Both the position numbers and the translations under genes were made by a program. Positions 33,772 through 45,970 of a DNA stretch of 64,000 nucleotides are shown in pieces. Each line of letters opens with the position of its first letter. Position 1 is the stretch's first letter. The stretch is taken from the NCBI RefSeq assembly GCF_014066305.1, contig NW_023501069.1, positions 470,001 to 534,000 of the forward strand, read 5' to 3'. The notes beneath the pieces are model-generated. The model had not been told where the DNA came from and did no database searches. It worked only from the letters and a program-made list of their open reading frames with translations. The DNA is from Letharia columbiana. Its lineage: Eukaryota > Ascomycota > Lecanoromycetes > Lecanorales > Parmeliaceae.

Positions 33772-35335
33772 CTACCGTCTCACAGCTCCTGAAAAGACCT
33801 TTCCGAGCCAGGCACTTCCATTTTCGTTGTACTCCTCTCTAGTGACTTGGACTGCTTTCAACGCGGCAGGGTCCGCTGCGAGGTAAGCACCACCGAGCCA
33901 ATTTGACTTGATTGGACTACAGACTGTCAGTAACGGCAGGAGCCATCGCGCCAGAACTCAGGACCAACATACTCAGAAGCTCTTGCAATACGAATTACAC
34001 ACTCCGAAGGCGCAAGCTGCCGAATCTCTGTCTCGCTATTTACCACATCAGCAACGATAAAGGCACGAAGCCCAGAGATACCTACAGCCTTGACATGAAT
34101 CCCTCAATCTTCGAGTTGCCGCCCACGACAAGAATGTTCGCCAACATAGCCGGCCACAGTCCTGGCGGTAAACCAGATAGACTCTGCAAGGCGATAGCTG
34201 GCAACCCCTCCTGCTTCATGCCCACATCTCCCGGACTGAATAATAGCTCTGGCACCGTGAACCTCTCGTTTCCAAGGGTCATATAGTCTTCGACGACATC
34301 ACCTGCTCCGGCCATCGATCCCATCTTCCTCATCTTCGCAGTCGGAGAAGGGTCATGAGGACGCATGAAGCCATGCTTGTGAGCGTTATAATCTGGAAGC
34401 ACATAGTCAACAACGATGTCCCGCTCGTCACCTATAGCTTTCTTCCGGCTTATAGAGGTTCGCTTCCAAGTCCGCTCAAGATCACGTTTGAAGTCCTGGC
34501 TGACGTAGCAGACTGCTTCCTTGATTTCGTTCATTACATAGCTTTCGTCGAGCATATTATAATGGCGGATCGAGATGAGTTCTTTCAAGTAGTTCGTCAT
34601 GAACTTACCACCGATGTCAAGACGGCGGACGGCTTGCTGTATGGGCCGACCATTGAAGAGAGGGGTGACGGTTGAATGAGAGTAGCCTGAGTCAATGACA
34701 AGCAAACACTCGGCAGGGAGAGCAGCAAGATCGTGTCCGCGAGGGGGTGCCCCAAAAAGGCTTTGGATGTCCTGATAGGCGTTCAGAGATGGACCTACCT
34801 TAACGTTAGTCCGACCTTTAATATAGGAGTGGTGCTGGTACTACGAACCAAGGCATCTACTATACGAGGCGAACTCATACTCTTCGAAGACGACCTGGTC
34901 ACAGTTGGTTTGGAGAGACACTGGCGTATTTGGCGCTTCTGTGAGAATGAGATTTGTGGTTTGAGGGTCACACTTTAGACCACTCAGCACAATGTACCAT
35001 CAACGATGATAGCGAACACTTACCGCCAATTTAGCGTTCTTCTCAAAAAACGTATTATCCCAAATAGCTTTTTGGGCTTCCCAATTGACGAGAAAGCCCT
35101 TTTCAACCGGCCTACGAAAGGCGATTTCGCCAAAGTCATTGCATTTCTCTAACTGTGCTCCGATCCATACATGTTTCCCACGGTCTTTTGCGAGGCAATT
35201 TGGAATGGCCTGACAATCCTCTAACCTCAATGTTGATGTAGCGAAGCCAGCTTTCATGGTATGGGCTCCATTGTCGATGATCAATGTCTGGGTTGGCAGC
35301 AGACGCTCTACTGGCTTGGCTTGACGTGGAGCCAT
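33772..35335 (-). CDS. ARP6: Actin-related protein Arp6 (SWR1 complex)
   Basis: Five exons on the minus strand: 35335-35024, 34972-34849, 34794-34086, 34035-33973, 33916-33772; phases 0, 1, 2, 2; 450 aa. Arp6 is a nuclear actin-fold subunit of the SWR1 remodeler, which exchanges H2A for H2A.Z. The start MAPRQAKPVERL is followed by TLIIDNGAHTMKAGFAT, the actin nucleotide-binding phosphate loop. Next come CDPQTTNLILTEAPNTP and VVFEEYEFASYSR. Then LVIDSGYSHSTVTPLFNGRP is the second phosphate-binding loop, and ANILVVGGNSKIEGF is the conserved GG segment. The end is IRQLAPSECVIRIARA and DPIKSNWLGGAYLA, diagnostic of Arp6. The small last exons were found by frame and homology and are too short for ORF calling. 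All parts are intact. Confidence 0.95.
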
Positions 35336-35600
35336 GATGTTGAGTACGAAATCTCGGCGCCGTACCCATATACCCGTCTCATTTCAACCAGTAGTATCCC
35401 AGACACTTCTCACATTCATCATCCTGCATTCAAGATGAAATAAAAAGAACAGATACCTTATTCACACTCGGCCAAAAGGCACTAGTAATCTTCTCCCACC
35501 AACGCTAGTCCTCATCCATCAACTTGTCAAACTTTCGAATAAATGTTCTCAGCTTCAAACTGCTTTCTAGGCCTTACCGCTGTAATGATCTTCACAAAAA

Positions 35601-36687
35601 ATGGCCCCTTCCAAACAATCAGACGCCCTTGCAACCTTAAAGACTACCATACTGAACCTCAAGACCCTCCTTCACCGCTTCCATGCCGCTCTCCAATCTC
35701 CAACGCCTGTCCACCCACCCATCGAAGACTCTCCGAATCCTCTCGCGCTCCTCTCCGATGCTTCTCAGATCCTCAAAGCGCAAACTACGAAGCTTTCTCT
35801 CCTAATCCTCAACAAGCCGTTCACGGCGTCCGCCATAGTTCTTCATCTTGAACTCTCTGTCCAACAGCTGCCTCCCAGCGATGATGAGCGCACTCGAGCT
35901 CTGCCCTGCAGAAGAATACACCAACCTTCTACACCAGTACATACAAACTTCACTGTCGAGGATGATGATGGAATTGCAGAGTTTGCTAGCATTGATACCG
36001 CAGGATGAGCACGGCATCGAAAAGACTGGGAGTAGAGATATTTTGGCTTCTACTGGCGTGCTATGGGCAGAATGCGACAAGGTGGTTGCCCTTGGCTCGG
36101 GTGGCCTTACGAGGCTTGCAGCGGAGAGGATTGAAGAGTTTCATGGCTTGTTAAAGGACGCCATCGCGGAGCTGGAGGAGTGGGATCCAGACGAGGAGTC
36201 TGAATCAGATACAGACTCCCTGACCTCCAACAAGGGGACCACATCATCCGCTCGGCCGGTCGATGCTTCTCTCGAGAAATCGCTCCAAGGCCTCACTCTT
36301 TCACCCGTTGCTGCCCTCCGGAAACGCACCCTCGTTATCCTCCGCATAATCCGTTTGCTTTACCCTGCGCTGATCAAACGCCGGATCTTGACATTTTCCA
36401 ATATTAACAGCTCTACTACGTCGGAGAGCCTTCCTACATCATTGCATATACAAAGTCTAGATGCACTACTCGACCACACCAAGCAATTTACGGAGGAAAC
36501 GGACGAGATCGCTGGAGCTCTGTACGCTGGTGATGAGGAGGAAGTGGAGGATCGGTTGGGGAACCTTGCGGAAATCTCGAAGATTTGTGTGGAAGAAGTA
36601 CGGATTGACTGGGGTGGGAATGAGGACGAATTTACTGCGTGGGCGGAGAAGTGGAAGGCACGGTTAGAGGAGGTAAGAAGGGGATGA
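35601..36687 (+). CDS. Cyclin-D1-binding/GCIP-like protein, apparent frameshift
   Basis: Reads MAPSKQSDALATLKTTILNL from 35601 and NKPFTASAI near 35835, then the frame is lost. The next frame continues with SNSCLPAMMSALELCPAEEY to the stop at 36687. Together the parts give about 360 aa, the usual length of fungal cyclin-D1-binding protein 1-like (GCIP) proteins, with helices throughout, an acidic Ser/Asp linker (DPDEESESDTDS), and LIKRRILTFSNI near residue 270. One extra base near 35838 explains the break; the intervening 15-20 nt are far too short for an intron. Either the assembly has an indel or the gene is freshly broken. GCIP-like proteins bind cyclins or HLH factors in animals; the fungal role is unclear. 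Confidence 0.7.
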
Positions 36688-37033
36688 TGGTGGAATTGTG
36701 TAAGTCCAGCTTTGGTGTTCTATGAAGTTGGCAGTGAGCTTTTATGATACCCCAGTAGGCAAGCATTGACACTGAAAGAAAACACTCGATCATGCAATTA
36801 CGTAGAGAATAACCCGAAAGCCTAACATAAGTTCATCAGCCAGGCCTTTGGGTATTCTGGGTAAAGGATTTCGGGAGCTGTGACCAAAATAAGATCAAGC
36901 CCAAAGTGGAGTTGCTACGCATAGTCCATATGTGTACAAGAGCTGAAGGGCCGCCGGCTACTTCTACACTGTGTAGCCACTTCTCTATCTTACCCAATCA
37001 ATTGCCACGAAAGCCTGGGCTCGTGCATCCTGC

Positions 37034-38062
37034 CTAATAAATGAAGGGCAGGAGCCTGTAAGGCACACGCTTCTTGATATCCGTCCACTGATCACCATAC
37101 TATGCACGCCTTTAGCACTTGATCGTCAAGACAAATGGCCATAAAGACATACCTTTTCGGTGCAGTACTTATCCATCGATGGTATAGCCCTGGAGGCGAA
37201 GTCATAAGCGAAGAGGGCCCCAACGAAAGCACCCCAGGGCAGCCCGCCCGCGGACACCGCATACCCAGCCCTCCAAAGCGTATATCCACCATAATTGATG
37301 TTTGTAGCCCAGGACCACAGTCCACCACTATACGGCTTTCCCTTGTTCTCAGGCTTGTCCTTGAATCTCTTCCTGTCCAGCTCAGACGCGAACTCGGTGA
37401 CGATGCCAACGGTGTACAGCCCTAGTCCAAGCATCAATGTAGGACTCGACGTAATCACGTCCGTGATCGAAGCCGACTGTGTTGCCATTTGCGGCGCTGC
37501 ACTTGTGATAGTCCCTACGCAAAGTTCGGAGTCAGCATTGCTCCTTCGAGGCAAAGAACCTGGGTTATGAAACAGGTCTCCAGAGTAGAAGGAGGGTTTT
37601 GCTCCGGAGTAATGTCTTGCGACTCAAATTTTGATGTACATCTGGGAAAGATAACTCGGAAATGTACGTACAGAGCGAGAACATCGTGTTCAGCGTATTG
37701 AATACCGAATTGAAAACTCCAATCATCAATGCTCCTGCAGGCAGCATTTCCTGCTCTGAGACACCCAGAACCCATGCTACGTGCTTCGTGCTAGCCCCCA
37801 GTGCCAATGCGGAGAGTATTGCTGGATACGGACCCAAGCCAAAGTAGGCGAGAGCAGGGTCGCGGGGCGTGGCGAAGGGAACAACGCTGCCGCCGAGGGA
37901 TTGGATGAGTTGGGAACCCCATCCACGCTGCAGGATGCTATATTGGAGGACAGTGTCTGCTGCGCGGAGACCGACAAAGATGGAGGTTCCGAGAGGGGAG
38001 GGTTTCTTTTCACGGGACTGATTGTCCCAGTCTTTGGGTTCGCGAGGCATGATCAGGAGCAT
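37034..38062 (-). CDS. DUF1295 / steroid 5-alpha-reductase-like membrane protein
   Basis: Three exons on the minus strand: 38062-37672, 37514-37153, 37099-37034; phases 1 and 0; 272 aa (ATG at 38050 is an alternative start). Multi-pass membrane protein: helices in PAILSALALGASTKHVAWVL, LMLGLGLYTVGIVTEFA and LPWGAFVGALFAYDFA. The C-terminal signature is intact: KGKPYSGGLWSWATNINYGG then TLWRAGYAV, and the last exon YGDQWTDIKKRVPYRLLPF gives the basic YKxRVPYRL end typical of 3-oxo-5-alpha-steroid dehydrogenase-like and sterol-reductase-like enzymes. NADPH-dependent reduction of a lipid double bond is the family expectation; the substrate is unknown. The 22-codon last exon was found by motif. 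Confidence 0.85.
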
Positions 38063-38517
38063 TTCGTACAGCGGGCTAAGTTTGTTATTTTAGCCAGTTG
38101 AAGTGGACGTCAAGAGATCGAAGAAGGGGGACATGAATGAGCATACCTAGGTACCTTAACCACTGGCCTTCGTCCTCTGAGGAAGATGGTTACCTTAGGG
38201 TTAGGCTTGTAGGGCTCAATTACATAAGAAAATTTGGGATTTCGAACGAATCAGCATCGAGGAATGATATATGATCAAAGACGCTAGGATATGCACTGCG
38301 GAGACATCTCCGCTAAGTACATCTACCCGAGGATCTACGGAATGCGCCGGGGCGTTGGAAGCGCGTCTCCAGCTCTTCTACCTGCACAAAGCGTGCTTCT
38401 GCACGGGCTCATTTGACGGAATTCTGAGGACCTTGCTTTGGACGTGGTGCTCGCTAATACCAAAGACATGCTGGCCGGCTTAGCTCCTCAGAAGTCACAG
38501 TGTCACGTCTCTAGAAC

Positions 38518-40450
38518 ATGGATTCGTCTCCATCGAAGCGACGAAGAACATCGCCCTCAACCTCTATCGCAGTGACTGTGGAGAACACAGATCTTGGACC
38601 ATTGCCTCGGAATGGCGCCAGCCCAAGCAGGAGACGATCATCCTTCATGTCGCCGACAAAAGCAAGCCTCGCGCGCTTCCATCCAAATATTCTGCCTCGG
38701 GCTAAATCGGTCGAGCCGCTTAGGCCTGTCAGCAAGGAAATACATGACACTTTCGAGCAAGATCCCGTCGTGGGAGGTGGAACGAAACAAGTAGTAGGGC
38801 ATGTTGCAGGCACAGCTTCGAAAGAGTCGCAATCGGGGATGAAATGGCATGGAGAAGAGACATGGACTTCTAGTGACACCGGCGCAAAGGTCACCAAGTC
38901 CCGGAGAGGGCAACGTTTCGGCAAAGCAGGGCCAGTCTGTAGTGGACCCAAACCCTCGGGCCTCACCACCCGAGGAAGCAAGAGTCGAAGGAACGGCGGC
39001 TAATGGTACGAACGGGGTACAGCACGAGCCTGTTGCAGGAATGGCAGACGTGGGAAGCACTGGCATCACATTCGTTCCGGATAGTCAGAACTCCCAATTC
39101 CCATCCACTCCAACTCAACGTGGGCCTTACGTTCCGACTTCTGGCATGGGTATTGGAGAGGACGGAGAGCCCAGTTTGCCGTCAACGCCTTCACAGTTAG
39201 GTCTAGAGCCCCCTCGGGAGAGACCAAAAGGTCTGCTTTTCAGTAGCCCGAGCAGGAGATCAAAGAGAAAAGGACGATCCAGCGCAAAGTCTTCACCATT
39301 GAGAACCCCCAATGTTCCTCCAGAGCAACCAACTCAGACACAGAAGTCCTCAACTGCCAACCTAGGACCTCGACGCTATATAGCGAACACTCCTAAGCCA
39401 CCTCTTCCGCTGGAAGAAGCCCGTTTGGTAGAAATGCAGAGTAAGCTGAGTGAAGTGGAAAAGCAGCTCCAGAACATCGAGGATAAGGTACTGCGGCAAT
39501 TACTGGTATCCTCGTGGCAGCCGGGAAAAAGCAAGGAAGGGAAATACATGGCGAAGCAAAAGGAGGAAGTCACACGGCGAAGCACAAAGATTTTCCAGTT
39601 GCGGGACGAGATTCTACAGATTCAAGCTACGCAGGGTATTGACCATAGTCAGACGAGACCGGAAGGGATCGATCGGAAAGCAGCCTCTACGAAGCCATCC
39701 TCCCTCACACAGCGTCTTGCAAGGTATCTCCCATTCTCAACAAAATCTCGTCCACCAGAGCCGAGGCCTCCTTCCCCCAAAGGTACGGACGTGGACCAGG
39801 TTCTGGATTTGGACATACTGCAACCCACGGTTGTACCCTTTACGATCACCACCTCCAACAAGTTACTGCTCCCTCCCACAGTGGATAATGATCTCCTGCA
39901 GCGACAAGACATAACCATGTCAATGGCGCAGCAGTTACTGATATGCGATCTACAACTCACTGCGAATATTACCACCCAGCAAATCTCACACTTAGATATT
40001 CAAGCGCTAAGCTCATGGGCTGAGCCAGAACTAGGCTCGTGGCTGCGACAACCTTGTGAGAAAATGGAGCTGGCGGCTTTGGGAAGGGCATTTGGACGTT
40101 ATTGGGAGGTTGCAAAACTTCGAGGTAAATGCTGGATCAGCTGCAAGCAGGACTTTAGAGACCTTGTTACAAATGCTCCCGAGTCTAATAGTCCGCTCTT
40201 TTTTCTCGGCGTGCAGGACCTTATCTTCGCTCGGAGCAACGTCCAGCTCAAAGTGACCTGGCGCATTTCGCTTAGTGACCAAGGCGAAGTGGAGAGCCAC
40301 AGCTCTGCGTATCCCAGATTTCCGGCTGCTTGGCAGCAAGAGGCAAACAGTGAGCTTACAAGAATAGGCGACGCTTTTATAATGTTGGTGGAGGACAGAG
40401 GGATCCCTGAAGCGATTGGAATGATTTGTAAGGTAGTCTTCCCTACATGA
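38518..40450 (+). CDS. Ser/Pro-rich nuclear-type coiled-coil protein
   Basis: Starts at 38518: MDSSPSKRRRTSPSTSIAV, then SFMSPTKASLARFHPNIL. The frame then changes between about 38780 and 38880 and continues in a second frame to 40450: QSVVDPNPRASPPEEA, LPSTPSQLGLEPPRERP, GLLFSSPSRRSKRKG, PRRYIANTPKPPLPLEEARL. A coiled coil follows (MQSKLSEVEKQLQNIEDKVL), then a folded C-terminal domain (ELGSWLRQPCEKMELAALGRAF, FLGVQDLIFARSNVQLKV). SP/TP sites and basic patches suggest a CDK-regulated nuclear protein. The SVxDPNPR and TPSQxG motifs are shared with a fungal protein group I have seen, but I cannot name its function with certainty. The junction could be an intron (TTCTAG acceptor at 38876) or a frameshift. 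Confidence 0.65.
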
Positions 40451-41230
40451 GGCAAATTTGTTGATCTTTGCAACACAAATGGAAGAAATTTGATGGACAA
40501 TTACCCTGACATGACTTGAAATTTGGTGTCGTCTGCGCAGCACTGACCTCATCAGGGTTCCTCAACCAATGACGAGCTCAGCCGCCGTTCCATACGGGTC
40601 ACAGCCTCATTAGCTTTTGTAATTCAAAATCTCTATACCCAAAATCTCTGTTTCAAAACCGCTTTGTCACCATTCTCTGTCTGGCTGTGTAGTTATGACC
40701 CTCCGCGCCATGAATCAGACATGGTTCGGAGTAGGGAGATTGGCCAGATAGTTTATACCTCAGGCGCCCATGGAGGCTTTTCTTCCTTAGCAATACAGGC
40801 TCTATTGCGTTCTCATGCACCAACTGCAGCTGTTTTCACTCTTCACATCGTCCCCAATCAAAATGATAGCTGCACATCTACCCTTAAGTGTCCAAGGTCC
40901 GCTGCCGTTCTTGCCACAGCGACGGCTTATTAGGCAAACCAATCGGGGTAGCCGCCACCTTTTCCAGTCTTCACAGCTAAGAATATATCTTTAGGTCAAT
41001 TCAGTCTAGTTGTGTCACACCATCACTTCACAGAGTCACTGAGTCACAACACTTGGAATAACACCTCGTTACAGTGAAAGGAAGCAACTCTTAACTCATC
41101 CCACTGCAACACATCCACTTTGATCTACCATTCTCCCGTTCTTCCGCAGAAATTCTCTCTAAACACCCTCAGCGTCTCCGCATCCTTACAGCATAAACCC
41201 AAAGGTCCCCCTTTCCAAAATCACAACAAC
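40451..41230. other. Promoter side of Family 2 cluster
   Basis: No gene supported. The last 150 nt are C/T/A-rich with CACAACAAC just before the ATG of the first Family 2 gene, a normal fungal leader. Confidence 0.4.
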
Positions 41231-41745
41231 ATGCCGTTCCACGGCAGTACACTCAACGGCACCTTCTTCCGAAAAGTTGAGCTCCAAATCGCAGCCGCGC
41301 TGTACCTCTACTGCAAGAACGCCGATGACACGTACGCCGACTCGGAACTCATTGGCGCCGTCATCCTCGACATGCGCAACATCTCCGGTACACTGCCATG
41401 TCAGGGCATCGAAACGTTCCTCCGAGACAGCACCAACCCTCTACACCAGGAGGCTTGGCAAGAGGTTGTAGACAATGATCTTGAGTGGAGGGGAAAAGCA
41501 GGAGCGGCGTACTGGACTTGGAGGAACAAGATGACGGAACTTGTGGCGCGGTGAGTTTGCCGCGATGATGATGTGGGTTTTGGGGGTTGGTGATCTCGAG
41601 GACTGACGTATGTCGTTGCAGGCTGGCGAGGGAGGGCAAAATCGCTCGGACCGCTGCTGTTGCAGGTTATGATCAGTGTTTGAAGGAAAATCCTACCGGG
41701 TCCGGTGGGCGCGATGGGCAAGGTGGGCATGGAGGGATGGCATAG
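41231..41745 (+). CDS. Family 2 paralog 1
   Basis: Two exons, 41231-41550 and 41622-41745, joined in phase 2; 147 aa. No signal peptide or membrane segment. It starts MPFHGSTLNGTFF, then RKVELQIAAALYLYCKN, the position where paralogs 2-4 have S-(R/K)-x-E-C-Q-x-A. The middle is IGAVILDMRNISG and LPCQGIETFL; the region before the intron is AYWTWRNKMTELVAR. Exon 2 begins LAREGKIA, the equivalent of LRAQGAL in the others, and ends in a Gly-rich tail (GSGGRDGQGGHGG) that no other copy has. The most diverged by sequence, yet intron position and phase are identical. Function unknown. Confidence 0.75.
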
Positions 41746-43560
41746 GTGCATGCCGACTCCTTTGTAGAGTACGTGGGGTCCCATGCTAATAGTATGCAAC
41801 TAGGGTTGAAATCTGGAGGCTTCTGCTGAAATTTGCTTTCATCATGATTGAAATGATGGCTTGCGCTGGGCTTATGATGGGTGTTTTGATTTACTTTGCT
41901 TGCGAGGTATCTGGAATGACGGCTTGCAGTGATCTCTTTCTTGAAGTCGGGTTTATGTACCACAATCTGCTTGCAAGACATTCAAAACAATCGTTTACTT
42001 TGGCCACAGACCCCTATGTGGTATTGAAATCGATTTGCAGATTTCCCGAGAGGGTGGCTCATAGTGGTCATGATCCTATGGATCCACACACTAACCCCTT
42101 TTGGCCTTATGTGGTTTTCGATGCAGCTATTAACACTCGCAAAATGCCAGATCCGATGTTGCTTTGATGAGACGTAAATAGGGATCGTGACTGCAGCTTC
42201 CCTCTTGTCCTTCGAAGCGGATCGCGGTCCAATTACACTCTGTATCTTTCATTCGGCTCCCCGGGAGCTGTTGTATTCTCAGCCCGAGTCACGCCTAGGA
42301 TGTAGCAAAATAGGGCATTTTCGCCTGCTTCTCAGGTGTGTATGTTAACTCATAATGGTACAACGGTACAATGCTAGTCCCGAAATGCCTGGTGCGCGTA
42401 GGGAAACGATGGATCCGGCCGGGCGGATTGGCAGCGTACTAGTACCTGAGCAACGGTCAGTACGGGCCGTGAAGAATCAGGCTATTCCACCCGAGATAGG
42501 ATCCTGACAAGATGCACGACAGAGTGTTCTCCTATCAAAAACGCCATAAGGCTGAGAGCTGTGCAGCCGAATCCCCACGAAGACAACAAACGATTGGTGG
42601 AATTACTCCCCTACCCGCATACGGCTGCGTACCCAGCGAATTTCCGCCTTATGAAGATTCTTCTTCAATTCCTACGCAGTTGAAAAGGATTCGGGATGCA
42701 TGCATACGTTCAAAATTACCCCCAAATAAATGCGTTCACCGACACTTGCAAAGTCCGCACATGTACGCGGACAGAAAGCACCAATCATTGCAGCTAAGCC
42801 TCCCAAACAAAAGCACGATGTGCACATTGTTCCTATGCACGGTTCTTTCGTCTCGACTCTACGGATGGGGTCATCTTTCTTCTTCGGTCACCCTGAGCCG
42901 ACTCAAAGACCATTCAGACTTCAATGTCGGCCTTATCCGCATCCCATGAACCTCCCGAAACGGACTCCGATCTCACATCATTGCCGTATTCGCGTATAAC
43001 ATTTGCCGTGTCCACAAAGCGAGGGAGCGCAGCACACCACTATCCTCTTGGATCGTTCGACTCATACATTTATAATCGAACGATGTAAAGATCTTTCTCA
43101 TATTCGTAAGTCTTTCCTTCCAAGGCCGTGCTCATCATACAATCAAGGCGTATAAAGTTTTACGTGTGCGTCTTCCTTCTCGCTTTCCCGACCATCCTCT
43201 CAAGCAATCACGCGAAATCACGCGAAATCCCCTGTACTAAACAGACCATTGTTTGCTATGAGATGTACGGTATTGGCAGTTCCCCTATCCTTCGCTTCAC
43301 CCGTATGACTTCAGCTTCCTGCGTAGTCCTTTGTCGCTTCGCTGGAAATCCTACGATGTCATAATGGTCTAAACGAAAACCATCATCAGCCGTTTGCTCG
43401 AGCCAGAATTCGCATATAAACGGCCTCGTGCCCACACCATGGCCCCCAAACCAACAGCAGAAGGGTCTCACACATATCCACTCACCTATCAAACACTGCC
43501 ATCCTTCTCCCAGCATCGAAAAGCCCATTCTGGAACTTCACCTATATCCACCGCGCCACA
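41746..43560. other. Spacer between Family 2 genes 1 and 2
   Basis: 1.8 kb without a supported gene. Includes a short tandem duplication of ATCACGCGAA at about 43207-43226. Several short ORFs overlap in both strands. Confidence 0.4.
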
Positions 43561-44069
43561 ATGTCATCAGAACCAGCCCAGATCACCATCAACGGAGCCA
43601 CCTTCTCCAGATACGAATGCCAGGTCGCCTGTGCGATCAAGCTCTGGATCAAGAACGCCAACAGCGCCGTTCCCAGCGACGAGACCCTCGGCTACATTGT
43701 CAACTCTCTGCGCGGAAAGGTGAATGGAACAGCCATGCCCTGCCAGAACATCATGCCCCAGATCCAGCGCCATTCCCAAGAGGGGGTGAGGTCGATCTAT
43801 ATGAGCGTGTACGTCAACAAATCGTATTGGAACAGGGAAGCGAGTAGGGTATACTACGCGTGGTTGAAGCAGAACGACAATATTGTGAAGAGGTCCGTAA
43901 TCGTGTTGTAACTTCTGATACTTGAATGGAGGTTCGGAGACTGACTTGGGTTTCTAGATTGAAAGCTACAGGTGCCCTCGCGCCATTCCTCAACCCAGAT
44001 GGCACTCTGAAGACTCAGGCTTCCTCCACGTCTTCCTCTTCGGGTTCCTCTTCCAATACTCCAAAATAG
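43561..44069 (+). CDS. Family 2 paralog 2
   Basis: Two exons, 43561-43892 and 43958-44069, phase 2; 147 aa, the same length as paralog 1. No signal peptide. Core: ITINGATFSRYECQVACAIK, LWIKNANSAVPSDETLGYIV, NSLRGKVNG, then SVYVNKSYWNREASRVYYAW, LKQNDNIVKR. Exon 2 gives LKATGALAPFLNPDGTLKT and a Ser-rich tail. Very close to paralog 3 over the whole core (SRYECQVA, xxNSLRGxVNG, LNPDGTL all shared). Donor is GTCCGT, slightly weak. Function unknown; a soluble helical fold seems likely. Confidence 0.8.
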
Positions 44070-45374
44070 ATAGATCGTGGAAGCCTGCTCGCTAGTGACT
44101 TGCAGGATGTTTAGATACCTGGATTGAGACGTTTTCCAGAAGATTGTTCGAATGGGTTATGTTTTTTTTTTTGCACATCTTGCCTTTTCGGAGACAGTCC
44201 GCTCGCTCTTGTCTTTCTGCTCTTTTTTCGTAGAACCTTCGAAGACGCTGGTCGTTTTTCGCAAAAATTCCGATTTTTATTGAGAGATCAGAGGCAGAAT
44301 TGACACATTGAAATAGCTTTCTCGTGCGTGAGTCAGCACTCTCGGTGCAAAGCATTCACCATTTGAGGTCAAGTCTTCTTCCTTCCGCTTTTAACCTCAA
44401 ACGCCTCGTATTCGCGTTTAGGATGCGTACCTGTCTGATCCTCTACTTACCCGTACGAGTATGAGTAAGCGGCTGGGACTAATTACTCCCGTCCACCATC
44501 GCAAACCCGGTCTTGGGTCATCTCCATCCACGTGACACACCACACCGTTCCTGCTGCGCTATCCTTCCCTTCGGAAAAGTTACCGCCACGTTAGAAAGAC
44601 GTTGCGAAACCTCACATTGGCTCGGGGCTAGGCGGCGAATCCCGTGCGTTGGCGAGGTTCCAAAGGTTTGGGGGCCGACCGCCTCCTTACCGCTTCTTCA
44701 GACGCGTCTCATCCGTGTAACAAATCTCTTCCTCCGTGATTCAACACGGTGAGTCGTATCGCTCTACGGCATTGAGGGAAATGATGAGGGAGACTGCACT
44801 GCCTTAAAAAGGAAAATGCTTCTTGTCGACCGTTGTGGCATTTTTGACTTCTGACTTCTATTATCGTCAGGTCGGCCGTATCCGTGGCCATGCGACAACA
44901 ATCTTTCCTTTCCCCTGGCTTCATCCCATTCAAAACTGTTTTGCGTGCCTTTGAAAATTGTCACACCTCTCTTTCACAGTGTCATAATCTTTACCCCTTG
45001 GACCTCATCCAAACGTACAGTGTTCTGCGTGCCTTCCCCGTAGGTTCAGCATGGAGTGCACCTCCAATTTCTACAGCACTGCCCGATGAAAGGGGATCGG
45101 TCCCCACCACCTTTCCTCCGGGTCCCCAAACGTCTGCCTATCTATTTATCTCTTCAGCATATCAGAGATGCCATTCCCACGTTTGAGCTGCGTGACTCAT
45201 TATCAATCCCCCGTTTCCCTCACCGTCATCATCACCGTGCCAGGATCCCTCGGATGCGTCGACAGCTGCCTGGAAGTCTGAGAACACCTGATCGATCCTT
45301 TTTGGGAAAACGCTCCCCCCAGCACACCATTGTTCTCGTACAAAAGCCCCATACCCTCCCGCAAACATCGAACC
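44070..45374. other. Spacer between Family 2 genes 2 and 3
   Basis: 1.3 kb without a supported gene. Confidence 0.4.
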
Positions 45375-45940
45375 ATGCCTAAGCTTTCCAACTGCAAAAC
45401 GATTTGCGAAACCAACTGCAAAAAGACACCCATGGAGCCCACCTGTGTTTCCCTCAATGGCTGGAACTTCTCTCGCTACGAGTGCCAAGTCGCCATGGCG
45501 ATCAAGCTCTACATCCGCAACTCCAACAACGCAACTCCCACCGACGAGACCGTTGGCGTCATCATCAACTCTCTCCGGGGCCAGGTGAATGGAGTCAGTC
45601 CCCCCCCCTGTAACCGCATACACTGACGCTCCAGACTAACAGTACCAGGTTCCCGCTCCCATCTACAACGTCGTTTCGACGCTGCAGTCGCACAGACTCG
45701 AGAGCCATCGGACTTTGTATCTGCAGGTTTACTGTGCCCGGCAGTACTGGCAGCAAGAAGCGACCAATGTTTGGAACGCGTGGATGTCCCAGAATGACGC
45801 CTTGGTGCAACGGTATGTTGTGCGAATTCCTTTTTCAAAATCTGGGAAACGGATGGCTGATGGGTGCGTTGGTCAGACTTAGAGCTCAGGGAGCTCTGGG
45901 GCCGTTCTTGAACCCCGACGGTACGCTGAGGACTCGCTGA
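45375..45940 (+). CDS. Family 2 paralog 3
   Basis: Three exons: 45375-45593, 45649-45812, 45877-45940; phases 0 and 2; 148 aa. The N-terminus has extra Cys residues (MPKLSNCKTICETNCKK). Core: SLNGWNFSRYECQVAMAIKL, YIRNSNNATPTDETVGVII, NSLRGQVNG, then TLYLQVYCARQYWQQEATNV, SQNDALVQR. The last exon gives LRAQGALGPFLNPDGTLRTR. The phase-0 intron after VNG is absent in paralogs 1, 2 and 4, so it was gained here or lost in the others; a C8 run beside its donor is worth checking. The final phase-2 intron is shared by all four genes. Closest relative is paralog 2. Confidence 0.8.
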
Positions 45941-45970
45941 GGTGATGGTGATGGTGATGGTGATGATGGT
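45941..45970. repeat. (GATGGT)n repeat
   Basis: Tandem hexanucleotide/GAT-rich run immediately after the stop codon of Family 2 paralog 3. Confidence 0.8.
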
